DNA of 64,000 bases, taken from Bog-756 sp963730685 (GTDB lineage: Bacteria; Actinomycetota; Acidimicrobiia; Acidimicrobiales; RAAP-2). The position numbers and the translations under genes are program-made. The stretch spans positions 1,674,001 to 1,738,000 of the forward strand of contig CAVSSP010000004.1 in NCBI GenBank assembly GCA_963730685.1. The letters are read 5' to 3'. Each line of letters opens with the position of its first letter. The stretch's first letter is position 1. Below are positions 34,045 to 42,873 of this stretch, piece by piece. Under the pieces are notes generated by a model. The model did no database searches. It was not told the DNA's origin and saw only the letters and a list, made by a program, of their open reading frames with translations.

Positions 34045-35316
34045 TCATCGACCGACCGCCTGGCATACGGCCTCGACCAGCTCGGCGCGGGGGACGGTGC
34101 GTTGGTCGCCCCCGCCGCGCAGCGGCCGCAGGGAGGCGGTCCCCGCCTCCAGTTCGTCGGGACCGACGATGACCGCCAATTCGGCACCGGAGCGGTCGGC
34201 CGACTTCAGCTGGGACTTCATGGAACGGCCGTCGAAGGCACGATCGGCCCGTCGTCCGGCTGTCCGCAGCTCGGCGGTGATGTCGCGGGCGGCCTCACCG
34301 CCGGTGACATCGACGACGAACACGTCCAGCCTCGGTGGGTCGACCGGAAAGGTCCCCTCGGCGTCACAGGCCAGCAGAAGGCGCTCGATGCCGATGCCGA
34401 ACCCGATCCCCGGGGTGGGGGGACCCCCCAGCATCTCCACCAGCCCGTCGTAGCGACCGCCGCCGCCGATTCCGTTCTGGGCCGACTCGAGGGCGCCCGA
34501 GGAGAACTCGAAGGTGGTCCTGGTGTAGTAGTCGAACCCCCGCACCAGCCGGTGATCGAGACTGAAGCCGACCCCGAGCGAGGCCAGTCCGGCTTGGACC
34601 CGATCGAAGTGGGCACGGCAGGGGTCGCACAGGTGGTCGGCCAGCGCGGGCGCGTCCTCGGTCGCCTCCAGGCACCCCTCGCGTTTGCAGTCCAGGACGC
34701 GGAGGGGGTTGGCATCGAGGCGCTCGCGGTGCTCCTCGCACAGTTGGTCCCGTCGGTCCGAGAGGTACGCACGCAGAAGGTCGAGATAGCCGGGACGGCA
34801 CGTCCCGTCCCCCATCGAGTTGATCCGGAGCGCGTAGTGGGCCAGGCCGAGCGACCGGAAGAACGAGTCGGCCAGGGCCACCACCTCGACGTCCAGGTCG
34901 GGGTCCTCAGGTCCGAGGGCCTCGATGCCCAGCTGGTGGTGCTGGCGGTAGCGACCCGCCTGTGGCCGCTCGTAGCGGAACGCCGGCGTGGCGTACCACG
35001 CCTTGAATGGCAGCGGCGGACGGTGCTGGACGAAGGCGCGCACCACCGGTGCGGTCCCCTCGGGCCGGAGGGCCAGGGCCCGGCCCCCCCGGTCCTCGAA
35101 CTCGTACATCTCCTTGCCCACCACATCGCTTCCCTCGCCGATCCCCCGGCGGAACACCCGGACATCCTCGAAGATCGGCGTGTGGGCCAGGCCGTACCCG
35201 GCCCGCTCCACGTGGGTGGCGTACGCCGCCAGCAGGGTCTCCCACCGGGTCGATTCCGGCCACAGCACGTCGTGGGTCCCGCTGGGGGCGCGCGCCGCCC
35301 CGGCTCCGTCGGCCAC
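34045..35316 (-). CDS. hisS: Histidyl-tRNA synthetase
   Basis: Class II synthetase, 423 aa. GTHDVLWPESTRWETLLAAYATHVERAGYG at the start, LRPEGTAPVVRAFVQH, FRYERPQAGRYRQHHQLGIEALG (motif 2), LVRGFDYYTRTTFEF (histidine A loop), GGGGRYDGLVEMLGGPPTPGIGFGIGIERLLL (motif 3), and a C-terminal anticodon domain starting at LDVFVVDV. A Cys-rich stretch in the middle (CKREGCLEA, LCDPCRAHF) resembles that of other actinobacterial enzymes. GTG at 35316 lies 6 bp after relA. No frame defect. Confidence 0.96.
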   Translation of the reverse strand: MADGAGAARAPSGTHDVLWPESTRWETLLAAYATHVERAGYGLAHTPIFEDVRVFRRGIGEGSDVVGKEMYEFEDRGGRALALRPEGTAPVVRAFVQHRPPLPFKAWYATPAFRYERPQAGRYRQHHQLGIEALGPEDPDLDVEVVALADSFFRSLGLAHYALRINSMGDGTCRPGYLDLLRAYLSDRRDQLCEEHRERLDANPLRVLDCKREGCLEATEDAPALADHLCDPCRAHFDRVQAGLASLGVGFSLDHRLVRGFDYYTRTTFEFSSGALESAQNGIGGGGRYDGLVEMLGGPPTPGIGFGIGIERLLLACDAEGTFPVDPPRLDVFVVDVTGGEAARDITAELRTAGRRADRAFDGRSMKSQLKSADRSGAELAVIVGPDELEAGTASLRPLRGGGDQRTVPRAELVEAVCQAVGR

Positions 35317-35322
35317 CGGTGC

Positions 35323-37905
35323 TCAGTCCCTTTTGCCCGGGAGGATGCGGTACACGTCGTAGACCGCATCGAGGTGCCGGATCAGGTTGATCACCGACTC
35401 CAGATGACCCGGATCGGCCAGTTCGACGTCGAACCGCATCCGGCTGATCCGGTCCGGATCGGTCTGGGTGTTGGCGCTCACAATGTTGAGGTGGTGTTCC
35501 GACACCACCTTGGTGACGTCGGTGAGCAGGCGGGAGCGATCGATGGCCACGACTTCGATGGTGGCGACGAACACCCCCGAGGACCGGTGGTCCCACTCCA
35601 CCTCGATGAGGCGCTCCCGCGACCGGCTGGCCAGCGAGGCGGCGTTGGCACAGTCGGCCCGGTGCACCGACACCCCCCGGCCCCGGGTCACGAACCCGAC
35701 GATCTCGTCACCGGGGACCGGGGTACAGCAGCGTGACAGCCGGACCATCAGATCGTCCAGGCCCTCCACGTACACGCCCACCGCCGAGCCCCGCCCGGGC
35801 TTGGCCGCCGTGGGCTGCTGGCGGGCCGTGACCGGCAGCTGCTCCTCGTAGACACCGCCGCGCAGGTCCCGTAGGACGCGCTGGGCCACGGCCCGGGCCG
35901 ATACCCGGTTGTCCCCGATGGCGGCGTGCAGGGCATCGACATCGACGTAGTTCATGGAGGCGGCCAGCTCGGTCAACGACCGCTCCGAGGCCAGCTTCTG
36001 GACCGGGAGTCCCTCCCGTCGGAGCTCTTTGATGAGTTCCTCACGCCCGAGCTCGATGGCGTCCTCGCGGCGTTCGCGGGAGAACCACTGGCGGATCTTG
36101 GTCCGGGCCCTGGACGATGCCACCATGCCCAGCCAGTCCCGTGACGGACCGGCCGTCGGCGCCTTGGACGTGAATATCTCGACGGTGTCGGCCGAGTTCA
36201 GCCGGGTGTCGAGCGGGACCAGGCGCCCGTTCACCTTGGCCCCGATGCAGCGGTGCCCCACCTCGGTGTGGATGGCGTAGGCGAAGTCGACGGGCGTGGC
36301 GTTGGCGGTGAGGGCGATCACCTTGCCCTTGGGGGTGAAGATGTAGACCTCGTCCTCCTCGAGGTCGAGCTTCAGTGCCTCGAGGAACTCGATGGGGTCG
36401 GTGGTCTCGTTCTGGAAGTCGACGATCCGCTGCATCCACTCCACCTCGGCGGTGGTGGAGGACGTCTCCTTGGCCAGCGCCAGCAGTTCGGCGCGACGGT
36501 CCCGCTCGGCCATCTCCGCCCGCTGGGCCGGGGTCATGGCGGGGCCCTTCTTTCCGGCCTCCTTCTTCGACTCCTTCGCCTCGGCTGCGTCCTTTGCCTC
36601 CGACCCGCCGGCCACACCGGTCAGGGCCCGGCGTGAGGTGGGCTTGGTCCCGGCGGAGGAGCCGGCCGGATCCACCCCCTTGCGGGGACGGGACTTGGTG
36701 GCGGTCGAGGCCGCCGCCTCCTTGCCCCCCTTTGCGTCCTTGACGGCCTTGGCCGAGGTGGGCCCCGCCGCCTCTGCCCGGGTGGGGTTCACCTTGTAGC
36801 CCCAGTGGGCGGCGATCCCGTATTCGGCCCGCCGGTGCATCTCGTGCGTACGCACCTGCACCTCGATGGGTTTGCCGTCCAAGCCGATCACGGTGGTGTG
36901 GAGCGACTGGTAGAGGTTGAATTTGGGCGAGTTGATGTAGTCCTTGAACCGGCCCTGGACCGGCGACCAGATGGCGTGGATCGACCCCAGTGCGGCCCAG
37001 CAGTCGCGCTCGGACTCCACGATCACCCGGATCCCCACCAGGTCGTAGAGGTCGTCGAACTCCTTGCCGCGAACCACCATCTTCTCGTAGATGCTCCACA
37101 GGTGCTTCGGGCGGCCGGTGACCTCGGCGTTGACCCCCGAGGCGGCCAGGCGCTCACGTACAGATACCAGTACCCGGGCCAGGAACTCGTCACGCAACGG
37201 GGCCCGGCTGGCCACCATCTGCTCGATCTCCGCGTATCGCTTGGGGTGGAGGGTGGCGAAGGCCAGGTCCTCCAGCTGCCACTTGACCTCCTGGATACCC
37301 AGACGGTGGGCCAGCGGCGCATAGATGTCCAACGTCTCCTGGGCCGTCCGGCGCTGCTTCCACTCCGGCATGACCGACAGGGTGCGCATGTTGTGGAGCC
37401 GGTCGGCCAGTTTGATGATGAGGACCCGCCAGTCGTTGGCCATGGCCACGAGCATCTTGCGCACGGTGGCGGCTTGCTGGGCCTCTTTCGAGTCGAACTG
37501 GAGGCGGTCGAGCTTGGTCACGCCGTCCACGATGAGGGCCACGGTGGGCCCGAAGTCGCGGTCGATCACCTCGTTGGTCACGCCGGTGTCCTCGACGGCG
37601 TCGTGCAGGAGCGCGGCCGCCACCGTCTGGGCATCCAGACCCAGGTCGGCGACGATGCCGGCCACGGCGATGGGGTGCGTGATGTAGGGCTCACCCGACC
37701 GCCGGAGCTGGCCGGCATGGGCGACGGTGGCCGTCTCGGCCGCCCTCAGGATCAGCGAGGTGTCGTCCCCGGGATGACGCCGGAGGAATGCCTCGACCAC
37801 CGGGACCAACAGCGCGGCCTGATCGGCCGGCAGCGACGTGCCGGCCAGCTGCTCCTCACCCTCGATCGGAGGTCCCTCGGCGGGGACCGGTGTGGCCAGC
37901 GCCAT
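35323..37905 (-). CDS. relA: Bifunctional (p)ppGpp synthetase/hydrolase with a long Lys/Ala-rich linker
   Basis: RSH enzyme of the stringent response, 860 aa. HD hydrolase (LLHDAVEDT at about 100-108, intact so bifunctional), synthetase (GRPKHLWSIYEKM, DLVGIRVIVESERDCWAALG, LYQSLHTTVIG), TGS at about 518-580, a helical/Cys region (LSRCCTPVPGDEIVGFVTRGRGVSVHRADC) and a C-terminal ACT. Between AAHWGYK (about 371) and WMQRIVDFQ (about 490) lies an extra stretch of about 100 residues rich in Lys, Ala, Ser and Glu, usually 10-20 residues in this family. TACCGT stands 6 nt before the ATG. hisS follows after 6 bp. Confidence 0.95.
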   Translation of the reverse strand: MALATPVPAEGPPIEGEEQLAGTSLPADQAALLVPVVEAFLRRHPGDDTSLILRAAETATVAHAGQLRRSGEPYITHPIAVAGIVADLGLDAQTVAAALLHDAVEDTGVTNEVIDRDFGPTVALIVDGVTKLDRLQFDSKEAQQAATVRKMLVAMANDWRVLIIKLADRLHNMRTLSVMPEWKQRRTAQETLDIYAPLAHRLGIQEVKWQLEDLAFATLHPKRYAEIEQMVASRAPLRDEFLARVLVSVRERLAASGVNAEVTGRPKHLWSIYEKMVVRGKEFDDLYDLVGIRVIVESERDCWAALGSIHAIWSPVQGRFKDYINSPKFNLYQSLHTTVIGLDGKPIEVQVRTHEMHRRAEYGIAAHWGYKVNPTRAEAAGPTSAKAVKDAKGGKEAAASTATKSRPRKGVDPAGSSAGTKPTSRRALTGVAGGSEAKDAAEAKESKKEAGKKGPAMTPAQRAEMAERDRRAELLALAKETSSTTAEVEWMQRIVDFQNETTDPIEFLEALKLDLEEDEVYIFTPKGKVIALTANATPVDFAYAIHTEVGHRCIGAKVNGRLVPLDTRLNSADTVEIFTSKAPTAGPSRDWLGMVASSRARTKIRQWFSRERREDAIELGREELIKELRREGLPVQKLASERSLTELAASMNYVDVDALHAAIGDNRVSARAVAQRVLRDLRGGVYEEQLPVTARQQPTAAKPGRGSAVGVYVEGLDDLMVRLSRCCTPVPGDEIVGFVTRGRGVSVHRADCANAASLASRSRERLIEVEWDHRSSGVFVATIEVVAIDRSRLLTDVTKVVSEHHLNIVSANTQTDPDRISRMRFDVELADPGHLESVINLIRHLDAVYDVYRILPGKRD

Positions 37906-37911
37906 CCCTAC

Positions 37912-37917
37912 ACGGTA
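37912..37917 (-). promoter_or_regulatory. -10 element of relA (leaderless)
   Basis: TACCGT on the minus strand, 6 nt before the ATG at 37905. A more distal TAAAAT at 38032-38037, in an AT-rich patch, could serve a second, leadered transcript. Confidence 0.45.
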
Positions 37918-37993
37918 CCTGTCGAAGGGCCGCCACCGGTACCTTCTGGCCGGATGCCAGGCCCGTCACGGTAGGCACGGACCGGTTCGTCGC

Positions 37994-38019
37994 CCGGGAC
38001 GGGGGAATGCCCGTCCCGG
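37994..38019. promoter_or_regulatory. Perfect 10-bp inverted repeat upstream of relA
   Basis: CCGGGACGGG and CCCGTCCCGG flank a 6-nt loop, 90 bp before relA and 70 bp after secF. It could be a secF terminator, an operator, or a hairpin in a long relA leader; the sequence does not decide. Confidence 0.5.
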
Positions 38020-38088
38020 CCATTGTTCCCTATTTTACCTACCACGGGTATGCCAGTGAGGGGCGATCCACGGGCAGAGGGGCCCGGA

Positions 38089-39546
38089 TCAGCGTCGTTT
38101 GCCCTTTCCGCCCTTGCCCTTCCCCTTCCGGGGCCGGGGGGGCGGTCGGTTGCCCCCGGGCCGGGTCGATCCCGACTGGGCCCGGGGCGTACCCGCTGCC
38201 GCCGGGGCCGCCTCCACCGAGTTCGGCGACCGGGCGGCATCGCTCTTCTTCGCCGCACTCCGACGGGCCGACGAGGCCGCACCCGGGCGGATGACCCCGG
38301 CCGTCTGGTTGCGGGACCGACCCTGGGGCCTCGAGCTGGTGCTGGCGGCGGCACCGGCCATGGCGGCGGCCGCCGCCGGCGTCAGGACCGCCGCCCGGTC
38401 CCCGCGGGTCTCGAGGCGTTGTCGGATGGTGATGTAGCGCGTCTCGCGTTCCTTCATCAGCGCCAGGAGCGGCGATGCGATGAAGATCGACGAGTACGCC
38501 CCGCTGGTGAGGCCGATGACCAGCGCCAGACCGAAGTCCTGCAACGACGTGGCGCCCAGGACGAACGAGCCGATCACGAGCACCGAGAGCACAGGGACGA
38601 TGGCCACCAGCGATGTGTTGATCGAGCGGGCCAGGGTCTGGTTCATCGACAGGTTGACCATGTCCGAGTACGTGATCCGTCCCGAGGCGCCGAGGCCCCG
38701 GGCGTTCTCCCGTATTCGGTCGAAGACCACCACGGTGTCGTAGAGCGAGTACCCGAGCACGGTGAGCACGGCGATCACCGTGTCCGGTGTCACCTGGAAC
38801 CCGGTCAGCGAGTAGATGCCCACCGTCACCAGGATGTCGTGGATCACCGCCACGATGGCCGCTACGGCCATCTTGAACTCGAATCGCAACGAGATGTAGA
38901 TGGTGACGGCGATGAAGAACACGATGAGGGCCTCGATGGCCTTGGAGGTCACCTGGGACCCCCAGGTCGCCCCGACCTCGTTGAAGTCCACGCTGTCCGG
39001 TTTGACGCCGGCCGCCTTGGCCAGTGCGTCCTGGACGTTGTTCTCGATGGCCTGACGCTGGGCGACCGGCTTGGAGTTGAGGTCGACGGTGACCTCGATC
39101 TGGCGCTGGTGGGTGAGCTGGTTGGTCAGCTGGACCACCGTGGGCTGGCTGACCCCGGCCGACTCGGCCGCCGACGTGGCCTGGGCCACGGTCAGGTTCT
39201 GGGAACTGACCAGCCACGACTGGCCGCCCTTGAAGTCGATGCCGGCGTTGAGGCCACGGGTGCTGAGCGAGATGATGCCGAGCAGGATGATCACCGCCGA
39301 GATGCCGAACCACCACCGTCGGTTCCCGATGAAGTCGAACGAGGTCTCGCCGCGGTAGAGCCGGATGAAGACGTTGTGGTGCTTCTCGCCCGCCTCTTCG
39401 GCCTCCTCGAGCTCCTCGGCGTACTCCAGCTCCTCGTCGAACGCCTCCTCCAGCTCTTCGGCCGCCTCTTCCTCCTCGGCCACCTCCTCGGGATCGGCGT
39501 CCGGGGCCGATCCGTTCCGGCCCCGTCCGGGCCGCCGGGGGCTCAT
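38089..39546 (-). CDS. secF: Protein translocase subunit SecF
   Basis: Membrane component of the Sec auxiliary complex, 485 aa. The N-terminus is a long Glu-rich acidic stretch (about residues 18-52), then TM1, FKGGQSWLV, a periplasmic domain, and the RND-type helices with YSLYDTVVVFDRIREN, the SecF signature. The C-terminal 110 residues are Ala/Ser then Lys/Gly-rich and basic. Acidic start and basic tail make both cytoplasmic ends strongly charged. The ATG overlaps the secD stop (ATGA). Confidence 0.95.
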   Translation of the reverse strand: MSPRRPGRGRNGSAPDADPEEVAEEEEAAEELEEAFDEELEYAEELEEAEEAGEKHHNVFIRLYRGETSFDFIGNRRWWFGISAVIILLGIISLSTRGLNAGIDFKGGQSWLVSSQNLTVAQATSAAESAGVSQPTVVQLTNQLTHQRQIEVTVDLNSKPVAQRQAIENNVQDALAKAAGVKPDSVDFNEVGATWGSQVTSKAIEALIVFFIAVTIYISLRFEFKMAVAAIVAVIHDILVTVGIYSLTGFQVTPDTVIAVLTVLGYSLYDTVVVFDRIRENARGLGASGRITYSDMVNLSMNQTLARSINTSLVAIVPVLSVLVIGSFVLGATSLQDFGLALVIGLTSGAYSSIFIASPLLALMKERETRYITIRQRLETRGDRAAVLTPAAAAAMAGAAASTSSRPQGRSRNQTAGVIRPGAASSARRSAAKKSDAARSPNSVEAAPAAAGTPRAQSGSTRPGGNRPPPRPRKGKGKGGKGKRR

Positions 39547-41054
39547 GACACCGCTCCGGCGGTGACCCCGAGGCCACTGGCCATGCTCATGGAGCTGGCC
39601 TCGTTGCCGCCCCGGCTCTGCCCCAACAGGATGACGAACGGCCGGGTGAAGAAGTACGTCACCCCGATGTCCAGGAGCGTCGATATCCCGAGGAAGAGGG
39701 CGAAGCCCTTCACGTCTCCGACGGAGATCTCATAGAGGATCACGGCGCCGAGGAGCGACACGGCGTCGGCGGCCAACACGGTGCGGAACGCGCTGGCGAA
39801 TCCCCTGTCCACGCTGGATCGGACGGTTCGCCCACTGCGCGCCTCGTCTTTCAATCGTTCGAAGTACACGATGTACGAGTCGACGGTGATCCCGATGGAC
39901 ACGATGATGCCGATCACGCCGGCCAGGTCGATGGTGATGTTGAACGATTCACCGAGGATGGCGATGATGGCCCACAGCAGCGCACCGGTCACGGCCAGGC
40001 CGGCCAGCACCACCAGGCCGAGCAGCCGGTAGTAGAAGATCACGTACAACATGACCAGGGCCAGGCCGGCCAGGCCGGAGATGAGGCCGGCCTGGAGCGA
40101 CGACTTGCCCAGTGACGGTGACACCGTCTGGACGGTGAGCCGGTCGAGCTTGACGGGGAGGGCGCCGTAGGTGAACTCAGTGGCCAGCGTCTTGGCCTCG
40201 TTCTCCGTGAAGCTGCCCGAGATCTGCACCGAGTTGCCGAACGAGGTGAAGCTCCCCTGGCCGGGCAGCGTGATGGGCGCCGAGATGACCTGGCCGTCGA
40301 GGTCGATGCCGATGATGGCGTGGAACTGCTTCTCCGCCAAGGTGTTCCACTGGTTGGCGCCCGTGCCGGTGAGGTTGAGGTTGACCGCCCACTGGCCGTT
40401 GTTCTCGAGCGTGGCGTTGGCCGACTTGACGGCGGTGCCGGTCATGCCGGCCGGCCCGAGGACGTATCGGCTGCTCCCCGTGGCCGCCGGACCGGGCAGG
40501 AGCACGGTGGCGTTCTTGTCGTCGCTGGTCGAGGGGGTCGACTTGTACGGGGCGAACTGGGGATCCTCGGGCGGGTTGTTGGTGGCCTGCTGCGTGCTGG
40601 TGTCGACGGCCAGGTTGGTCGCCGTCAACGCCGAGGTGGCTGCGCAGGTGGTGGGGATCGGCCCGGGTGTGGGTGCCTTCCCCTTGGCCAGCGTCAGGGG
40701 CGGGGCGTAGCAGAGGGCGGGGCGGAAGAAGAGCTGGGCGGTGTTGCCCAGGGTGGCCAGCACCTGCTGGGTGTTCTTCTCACCCGGGATCGACACCGAG
40801 ATCTCGTTCTTCCCCTGGCTGGCCACGGTGGCCCCGGTGGCGCCGGCACCGACCCGGTCGTTCAAGATGGTCACGATGGTGTCCAGTTGGGCCTGGCTCA
40901 CCGGCCGGTGGGTCTGGTACACCACCGCCAGTCCCCCGTCGAGGTCGAGTCCGAGTTTCGGCGACCATCCGGCCGCCAGGGTCGCGCTCAGCGCGATGAC
41001 CGCCACCGCGACCACGGAGAGCAGGCTGACCCACAGTGCGCGCTTCTTCTTCAT
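39543..41054 (-). CDS. secD: Protein translocase subunit SecD
   Basis: Partner of SecF, 503 aa. TM1 (ALWVSLLSVVAVAVIALSATLAAG), GLDLDGGLAVVYQT (the D1 motif), a large periplasmic region with an Ala/Thr/Pro-rich insert (about 125-185), GVIGIIVSIGITVDSYIVYFERLKDEAR and RTVLAADAVSLLGAVILYEISVGDVKGFALFLGISTLLDIGVTYFF in the last helices. Lies 6 bp after yajC; together yajC-secD-secF form one unit as in most bacteria. Confidence 0.95.
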   Translation of the reverse strand: MKKKRALWVSLLSVVAVAVIALSATLAAGWSPKLGLDLDGGLAVVYQTHRPVSQAQLDTIVTILNDRVGAGATGATVASQGKNEISVSIPGEKNTQQVLATLGNTAQLFFRPALCYAPPLTLAKGKAPTPGPIPTTCAATSALTATNLAVDTSTQQATNNPPEDPQFAPYKSTPSTSDDKNATVLLPGPAATGSSRYVLGPAGMTGTAVKSANATLENNGQWAVNLNLTGTGANQWNTLAEKQFHAIIGIDLDGQVISAPITLPGQGSFTSFGNSVQISGSFTENEAKTLATEFTYGALPVKLDRLTVQTVSPSLGKSSLQAGLISGLAGLALVMLYVIFYYRLLGLVVLAGLAVTGALLWAIIAILGESFNITIDLAGVIGIIVSIGITVDSYIVYFERLKDEARSGRTVRSSVDRGFASAFRTVLAADAVSLLGAVILYEISVGDVKGFALFLGISTLLDIGVTYFFTRPFVILLGQSRGGNEASSMSMASGLGVTAGAVS

Positions 41055-41060
41055 GAGGGA

Positions 41061-41672
41061 TCAGATGATCGGCGGAGCGTCGTGGCCACCCGAGTCGTCG
41101 CCGTCGGCCGACCGGGAGCTCCCTGGGGCCTGGCCCTTCCCGTTGGAGGATCCACCCTTGTCCGACGAAGGATGCTCGTCCGCATCGGTGCCGTCGCCGT
41201 CGGCGTCGTGCTCCGACGACACCTCAGCATCCTCGTCAGCGTCATGCCCGTCGTGGTCGTGCTCGTCGTGCTCGTCGTGTTCATGCTCGTCGTCGGCGTC
41301 GTGGTCGGCATCCTCGTACTCGCCGTCGTCGTAGGACCCGTCCTCGTCGCTGTCGACCGGCGGCTCGATCTTGCGCAGGACGTACTGGCGGAGCACCACG
41401 AAGGAGGCCCCGACGCTGGTCTCGAGGGTGACACGGTCGCCGTCGATGTCGATGACGTAGCCGACGATGCCACCGGCCGTCAGCACCTCGTCGCCGACGT
41501 CGAAGGTGTTGACCACCTCGCGCGCCGCTCGGGCCTTCTTCTGTTGCGGGCGGTAGATGAGGAAGTAGAAGGCCACCCCGACGACCAACAGGATCGGCAG
41601 AATGGGGCTGGCGCTCTGCTTTTTGGCAGCTGCCGCCACCAGGAAGGAGGCGGTCGCGAGGGCAGCCGTCAT
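41061..41672 (-). CDS. yajC: YajC-type Sec accessory protein with a long Asp/His/Glu tail
   Basis: 203 aa. The first 100 are normal YajC: one transmembrane helix (ILPILLVVGVAFYFLIY), RPQQKKARAAREVVNTFDVGDEVLTAGGIVGYVIDI. From about residue 105 the protein continues with some 60 residues that are mostly Asp, Glu and His (several HDEHDEH-like units), then a Ser/Gly end. YajC proteins are usually about 90-120 aa, so the tail doubles its length. It could chelate divalent metals or simply be a charged linker; function unknown. ATG at 41672 precedes the helix; an upstream frame extension lacks support. Confidence 0.92.
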   Translation of the reverse strand: MTAALATASFLVAAAAKKQSASPILPILLVVGVAFYFLIYRPQQKKARAAREVVNTFDVGDEVLTAGGIVGYVIDIDGDRVTLETSVGASFVVLRQYVLRKIEPPVDSDEDGSYDDGEYEDADHDADDEHEHDEHDEHDHDGHDADEDAEVSSEHDADGDGTDADEHPSSDKGGSSNGKGQAPGSSRSADGDDSGGHDAPPII

Positions 41673-41753
41673 GACAGGCGCGGGGAGGGGTGAGTGGTCG
41701 CCACAGCGGTCCGACTGTAGTCCAGCCCCGCTGCGATCAGGGACCACCCCGCC

Positions 41754-42873
41754 TCAGGCGCCCCATACCTCGGCCGTGCGGCCGCGGAGCGCCTCGAATG
41801 TGCCTGCGGCGATGCACGACCTGGCCTCGGACATCAGGCCGAGCACGAAGGCCAGGTTGTGGATGCTGAGCAGGCGCCAGGCAGTCGGTTCGCCGACGCC
41901 CAGCAGGTGGCGGAGATATCCCCGTGACCACCGCCGGCACGTGGGGCACGCGCAGGTCGGATCCAGCGGGCCGTCATCGCCGGCGTGGCGGGCGTTGCGC
42001 AGGTTCAGGCGACCGGCCGCAGTGAGGATGGAGCCGTGCCGGGCCATCCGGGTGGGCGACACGCAGTCGAACTGGTCGACCCCGAGGGCCACCGCCTCCA
42101 TCAACCCCACCGGGTCCCCCACCCCCATCAGGTACCGGGGGCGGTCCGTCGGGAGGTGGGGCAGGGTGGCGGCCAGCGCCCCGAGCATCTCGGGCCGGGA
42201 CTCGCCCACCGACAGGCCGCCGATCCCGTAGCCGTCGAAGTCGAGGGCGACGGTCCGAAGGGCGCTCTCGGCCCGAAGGGCGGGATCGGTGCCTCCCTGG
42301 ACGATCCCGAACAGGGCCTGGTCCTCGGGACGCTCCGCGAGGGACCGGTGGTGCCGTCGGGCCCGCTCGGCCCAGGCCGCCGTCCGCTCGACCGCGGTCC
42401 GGAGCTCACCGGACTCGGCGGGCAGGCTGGCACAGACGTCGAGCACCATCTGGATGTCGGCCCCGATCAGTCCCTGGGCCTCCACCACCGACTCGGGAGT
42501 CAGTCGCAACGGGGACCCGTCGTACACCGAGGCGAAGGTGAGGCCGTCATCGTCGACATGCGGGTCCGAGGGAGTGGACCTGGTAACCGCCCGAGTCGGT
42601 CAGGGTGTGCCCCTCCCAGCCGGTGAACCGGTGCAGGCCACCCAACCGGGCCACCACATCGACCCCCGGGCGCAGCATCAGGTGGTAGGTGTTGGCCAGG
42701 ACCACCCCGGCCCCGAGCGACTCGAGGTCGGCGCTGTCCAGTGCCTTGACCGCGCCGCGGGTGCCGACGGGCATGAAGGCCGGGATGGGGTAGGTCCCGC
42801 GTGCGGTGCGGACCAGGCCGGTGCGGGCGGCGCCGTCGGTCGCGGTGATCTCCACCCGCACCGGGGTCACCAT
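41754..42873 (-). CDS. tgt: tRNA-guanine transglycosylase, one frame break, continuous with queA
   Basis: Exchanges the wobble guanine for preQ1 in GUN tRNAs. FMPVGTRGAVKALDSADLESLGAGVVLANTYHLMLRPG and LTDSGGYQVHSLGP are in the frame of queA; VYDGSPLRLTPESVVEAQGLIGADIQMVLD, FGIVQGGTD, YLMGVGDP and the zinc site (CACPTCRRW...LRHLL) follow in another. One extra base near 42566 (GGACCCGCAT for GGACCGCAT) accounts for the shift; repaired length from the ATG at 42873 is about 372 aa. No stop codon separates it from queA, so it may be part of a fused protein. yajC follows on the same strand. Confidence 0.9.
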
